From: Bacillus sp. NEB1478
GTDB taxonomy: Bacteria > Bacillota > Bacilli > Bacillales > Fictibacillaceae
DNA: 64,000 nucleotides
Direction of reading: 5' to 3'
Assembly: GCF_031582965.1 (NCBI RefSeq)
Contig: NZ_CP134049.1
Location: forward strand, 2,480,001 to 2,544,000
Position 1 is the stretch's first letter. Every line of letters starts with the position of its first letter. The notes below the pieces were generated by a model that ran no database searches, was not told where the DNA came from, and saw only the letters and a program-made list of their open reading frames with translations. This document shows, in pieces, positions 60,935 to 64,000 of this stretch. The position numbers and the translations under genes are program-made.

Positions 60935-62539
60935 CTATTGAAAATAGTTTGCGAGTCCATTCGTGATTCCGATCGCAGCTTTTGACTGGAATGAATTGCT
61001 TCTCACAGTTCTTTCATCAAACGGATTTGATAGGAATCCTAGTTCAACAAGTATAGCAGGCTGCTTATTCTCTCTCAATACGTGGAAATCGCCAAATCTG
61101 ACATTTCCACCAGGAAGTCCTGTACCCGCTGCCAGAAGTCCTTTATGTACAGTGTTTGCCAGACTGATATCTTTTTGACCGTAATAGAACGTTAATAACC
61201 CTGTTGCTCTTGAATCATTCGCAGAATTGTAGTGCAGACTTACGAAGGCATCTGCAAAGTAATAATGACTGATCTCTACTCGCTTATTTAATGAGACATA
61301 TGTGTTATCACTTCGTGTCAAAACAACAATTGCTCCTGCCTTGCTTAATTCTGTAGCAAGCAAACGAGCACTCATTAACGTAAGGTCTGATTCATGTGTA
61401 CCTTGTGCTTTTCCGTTCGTCCCTGGATCATACCCGCCATGACCTGGATCAATAACGATCCGTTTCCCCTTTAATCCTTTCATTGAAGGATTTGAAGATA
61501 CTGGTCCTGGACTTGTTGATGGTGATTGTGAATGCTGCTGAATCGCTACTAGCCAGCCAGCGATCCATGCACTGCTGCCATTGGATAATTTAATCTGTAC
61601 CCAATCATTTTTGGATTGTACATAGGCGTACTCATCACCTTGATCTGCTCTTCCAACGATAAGATAAGATGTGGAAGGACCTTGACGCAAGTTTACACCG
61701 TCAGCCATTACAACTACCTTCTTATATACTGAAGAAGGAGGTGCTGCAGGAGGCTTCACATCTGGCTTGGGTGTAGTTTGGACAGGTGATGGACCGTTTT
61801 GAACTGATAAATACACATTTGAAACCCAACCTCTTTTTCCGTCGGCTGTTTGTACGGAAGACCATCCGTTCGCTTCATTTAAAATTTGAACGGCAGTTCC
61901 ATTCTTTAAAGAACCAATGATTGGAGCATTTGCGCTCCCTGATGATCTGAAGTTTAAAGAAGTAGCTGTTACTTTTGCCCACTTTCCTTGAGTAGATGGA
62001 TTGCTATTATTACCAGATGGTGCGGGCTTAACTGGTGCTGTAGCTGATTGATCAAGCAAGTAGGCGTTGCTTACCCACCCATTAAGGGCACCGGATGTAA
62101 TATTTGACCACTTGCCTTGTTCTTTTTGAACGGTTACGATTGTCCCGTTTCGTAATGATCCAATTGTGCTGTAATTAATGCTTGGTCCTTTTCTTACGTT
62201 TAAAGATGTTGCTGTAACTTTAGCTTGTTTTACAGCAACTGGTTTAGAGGATTGAGCTGCACTTGTTTTAGAAGTTTTTAAGAATTCGGCACTCACCCAT
62301 GCTCTGCCGCCATTAAAGGAAATGTTAGCCCATCCCTTTTCTGTTTTGTAAACCGTAACGGATGCCCCGCTTTTCAAAGACCCGATTTGTTTCCCTTTTA
62401 AAGATGGCTCTGAACGAACATTTAAACTCGTTGCATTGACAGTTGCACTATTATCAGCAGTTGCAGGTACTGCCTTATACATAGAAAGAATTATGATTGC
62501 ACATAAAAATAAGTTTACAACTTTCCCGGTTGTTTTCAC
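60935..62539 (-). CDS. Secreted SH3b N-acetylmuramoyl-L-alanine amidase
   Basis: 534 residues: a signal peptide (~1-28), four SH3b repeats (about 30-90, 106-165, 187-247, 272-332, each starting ATSLNVR-like), and an Amidase_3 domain from ~355. Zinc ligands are in DPGHGGYDPG, THESDLTLMS and SLHYN; the catalytic Glu is in LVELGFLSN. It cuts peptidoglycan stem peptides in the wall and resembles B. subtilis YrvJ. The start is GTG 62539, nine bases after GGAG. The SH3b repeats anchor it to the wall. Confidence 0.94.
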   Translation of the reverse strand: MKTTGKVVNLFLCAIIILSMYKAVPATADNSATVNATSLNVRSEPSLKGKQIGSLKSGASVTVYKTEKGWANISFNGGRAWVSAEFLKTSKTSAAQSSKPVAVKQAKVTATSLNVRKGPSINYSTIGSLRNGTIVTVQKEQGKWSNITSGALNGWVSNAYLLDQSATAPVKPAPSGNNSNPSTQGKWAKVTATSLNFRSSGSANAPIIGSLKNGTAVQILNEANGWSSVQTADGKRGWVSNVYLSVQNGPSPVQTTPKPDVKPPAAPPSSVYKKVVVMADGVNLRQGPSTSYLIVGRADQGDEYAYVQSKNDWVQIKLSNGSSAWIAGWLVAIQQHSQSPSTSPGPVSSNPSMKGLKGKRIVIDPGHGGYDPGTNGKAQGTHESDLTLMSARLLATELSKAGAIVVLTRSDNTYVSLNKRVEISHYYFADAFVSLHYNSANDSRATGLLTFYYGQKDISLANTVHKGLLAAGTGLPGGNVRFGDFHVLRENKQPAILVELGFLSNPFDERTVRSNSFQSKAAIGITNGLANYFQ

Positions 62540-62791
62540 CCATTTCCACTCCTATATGTCGTCTTTTCTTGCTGTAAAGCTTATATCGTCAGTCTCCATT
62601 GTTCATTAAGTGTTTTTTCGCCAAATAGAACAATTTTCCTTCTGCAAATTTTCCATCATTTCTACTTTTTTCTATAAATTTCTTGTTTTTTTGACATAAG
62701 CAAATAGAAGGTAACAAAGGGCAAGAATAGAATAAATAGGGATATCATTTCCGAATCGAGATTTAATACACTGGAATAGGAGGGAAGGATT

Positions 62792-63178
62792 ATGAAGTGT
62801 TTTTTCAATTTAAATGTTTTAAGCGCAGTTTTTGGATTTATCTTCTTCTGTACGATCGAACTTATGCTCAATACATACCGAATCAGCAATGCTGCAGGAT
62901 TAAATATAGACCAATATGAAAGATTCAGTCCAATAATTTATATAACCTTTTTCGTTTTATCAACCATTCTATTACTGATCATCGAGAAGTATTGGATTGA
63001 TTTTAGAAAGACAAATTTTTGGGCTGTCGGTCTGTGGATTCCATATTTCCTCATCTTTATCGTTCTTTTTAACAATGTGCTTCCTTTTAAAGATCCTGCT
63101 GAGGTTCCAGGTCCAGGTGCTGGAATCCTGTTAATATTTTCGATTTTTTTCTATTATCGGAGCTGGAATGGGATTTAA
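62792..63178 (+). CDS. Four-helix membrane protein, unknown
   Basis: 128 residues with four membrane helices (about 8-27, 47-64, 77-95, 105-122). No recognised family; NNVLPFKDPAEVPGPGAG is the most distinctive segment. GGAGGGA precedes ATG 62792. A terminator follows. Confidence 0.75.
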   Translation: MKCFFNLNVLSAVFGFIFFCTIELMLNTYRISNAAGLNIDQYERFSPIIYITFFVLSTILLLIIEKYWIDFRKTNFWAVGLWIPYFLIFIVLFNNVLPFKDPAEVPGPGAGILLIFSIFFYYRSWNGI

Positions 63179-63212
63179 AGCAAAAAATGAATCGATATAG
63201 TGTTTTAAGCAG

Positions 63213-63245
63213 AAAAAAACTGGCCTCATCAGAGCCAGTTTTTCG
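63213..63245. terminator. Bidirectional terminator
   Basis: AAAAACTGGCCTC-type arms (AACTGGC/GCCAGTT) with T runs on both strands; between convergent genes. Confidence 0.88.
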
Positions 63246-63248
63246 TAT

Positions 63249-64000
63249 TTATATCAAACCGTAATGTTTTAAACCGTGGTAGATACCATCTTCATCTACT
63301 GATTTTGTTACATAATCCGCTGCTTCTTTTGCTTCTGAAAGACCGTTCCCCATTGCAATTCCGGTTCCGGCAGTTTTGAGCATTTCGATATCATTTAAAG
63401 CATCACCGAATGCATAAACGTTTTCTGGTTTCATGTTCATTTTTTTCATAAACGCTTCGATTCCTTTGGCTTTCGAACCGCCTGTTGGAAGGATATCTAG
63501 TGCATCCTCATGCCATCTGATAAAATCAAACGTTCCTTTGTAACCATCGCGATACCCTTTTTCATGCTGTTCCTGGCAAAATAAAAGAACTTGATAAACT
63601 TCATTTTCTTTATAATATGCAGGATGATAAGCGGGATAGGCAGGCATTAGATTAAACGTACAATTTTTAATTATGTCATGATTATCTGCATTGCATGTTG
63701 CCTGCTGATGATCTAAATACACAAGGGGATGACCTGCTTTGTCAGCTTCTATTTCTATTTTCGAAATGGCTTCAGTTGAAAGAGGAACCTTCTGGATCAC
63801 TTCATCCTTGAACACAACGTAAGATCCGTTGAAACTGACAAATGAATCAATGTTTAATTCATTTCGAATCGGTTCGAACATAAAAGGTCCACGACCAGTG
63901 GCAATCGCTACATGAACACCATTAGCAGTGAGCATTTGGATACTTTCTTTTGTGCTTTCAGGAATTTGTTTCTCATCATTTACAAGTGTTCCATCTATAT
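63249..64000 (-). CDS. Cof-type HAD phosphatase, partial
   Basis: The frame continues to the right edge, so the start codon and the first few residues are missing. About 250 residues are visible. The first HAD motif is cut but shows IDGTLVND at the edge; the second is ATGRG; the C2B cap fills the middle; motif III/IV is FGDALNDIEML, with GIAMGNGLSEAKE. It resembles YkrA-like sugar-phosphate or flavin-phosphate phosphatases. Substrate cannot be told. A terminator shared with the convergent gene follows. Confidence 0.9.
   Translation of the reverse strand, partial: IDGTLVNDEKQIPESTKESIQMLTANGVHVAIATGRGPFMFEPIRNELNIDSFVSFNGSYVVFKDEVIQKVPLSTEAISKIEIEADKAGHPLVYLDHQQATCNADNHDIIKNCTFNLMPAYPAYHPAYYKENEVYQVLLFCQEQHEKGYRDGYKGTFDFIRWHEDALDILPTGGSKAKGIEAFMKKMNMKPENVYAFGDALNDIEMLKTAGTGIAMGNGLSEAKEAADYVTKSVDEDGIYHGLKHYGLI

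Overview
The window is chromosomal DNA from a low-GC, endospore-forming Bacillaceae bacterium. The signs are AGGAGG-type ribosome binding sites, frequent TTG/GTG starts, an SspH-type small acid-soluble spore protein, a YjcZ-type small protein, an RsbR-type stressosome protein and B. subtilis-like sigma-D, Fur and Zur sites. The gene set fits Fictibacillus or a close relative; the genus is my inference. No rRNA, tRNA, CRISPR array, prophage or intact transposase gene was seen.

Layout. 1-3.1 kb: a partial gene behind a c-di-GMP-I riboswitch, a small kinase-like protein, YhjD-like and WYL-like proteins, and an RsbR paralogue. 3.2-9.2 kb: membrane protein, cell-wall amidase with SPOR domain, chromate transporter with a tiny membrane-protein gene in front, MarR regulator plus 14-TM drug exporter, GNAT protein. 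9.4-18 kb: NarL-type two-component system, MgtE, DoxX, methionine aminopeptidase, a frameshifted TVP38-family gene, isoaspartyl dipeptidase. 18.5-24.9 kb: a six-gene operon for 4-hydroxyphenylacetate breakdown (hpaD, hpaB, hpaE, an HpaG-type FAH protein, a DapA-like aldolase and a GntR regulator) with a paired palindromic operator. 25-32 kb: ComFB, cold-shock protein, MEDS-domain protein, lipoprotein, sigma-D-type chemotaxis receptor, Nudix protein, a MITE-like element, a glycine-rich protein, small proteins and a Toprim protein. 32-38.8 kb: VOC protein, MFS, a candidate sRNA, DsbA-like protein, a 120-bp tandem repeat before a deoxynucleoside kinase, CorA, SspH, cupin, DUF1992. 38.9-43.7 kb: a Fur-boxed siderophore importer with an FhuF-like reductase. 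43.8-49.5 kb: a CuA-motif lipoprotein, a secreted nuclease, an IscA/HesB-like gene with an in-frame UGA (candidate selenoprotein), DedA, CBS protein, orphan Zur-controlled AdcA. 49.6-64 kb: heterodimeric ABC exporter, CopC, YjcZ, class B PBP, a three-gene ABC-2 exporter, patatin, SH3b-amidase and a HAD phosphatase cut by the right edge.

Most notable: the 93-codon HesB-like frame read through UGA at codon 32, with a hairpin at bacterial-SECIS distance; the c-di-GMP switch, whose P1 strand can also pair with the terminator; families of about 21-bp-period intergenic repeats, one of which recurs as a ~240-bp block ending in a shared terminator; and the 120-bp tandem repeat before the deoxynucleoside kinase.
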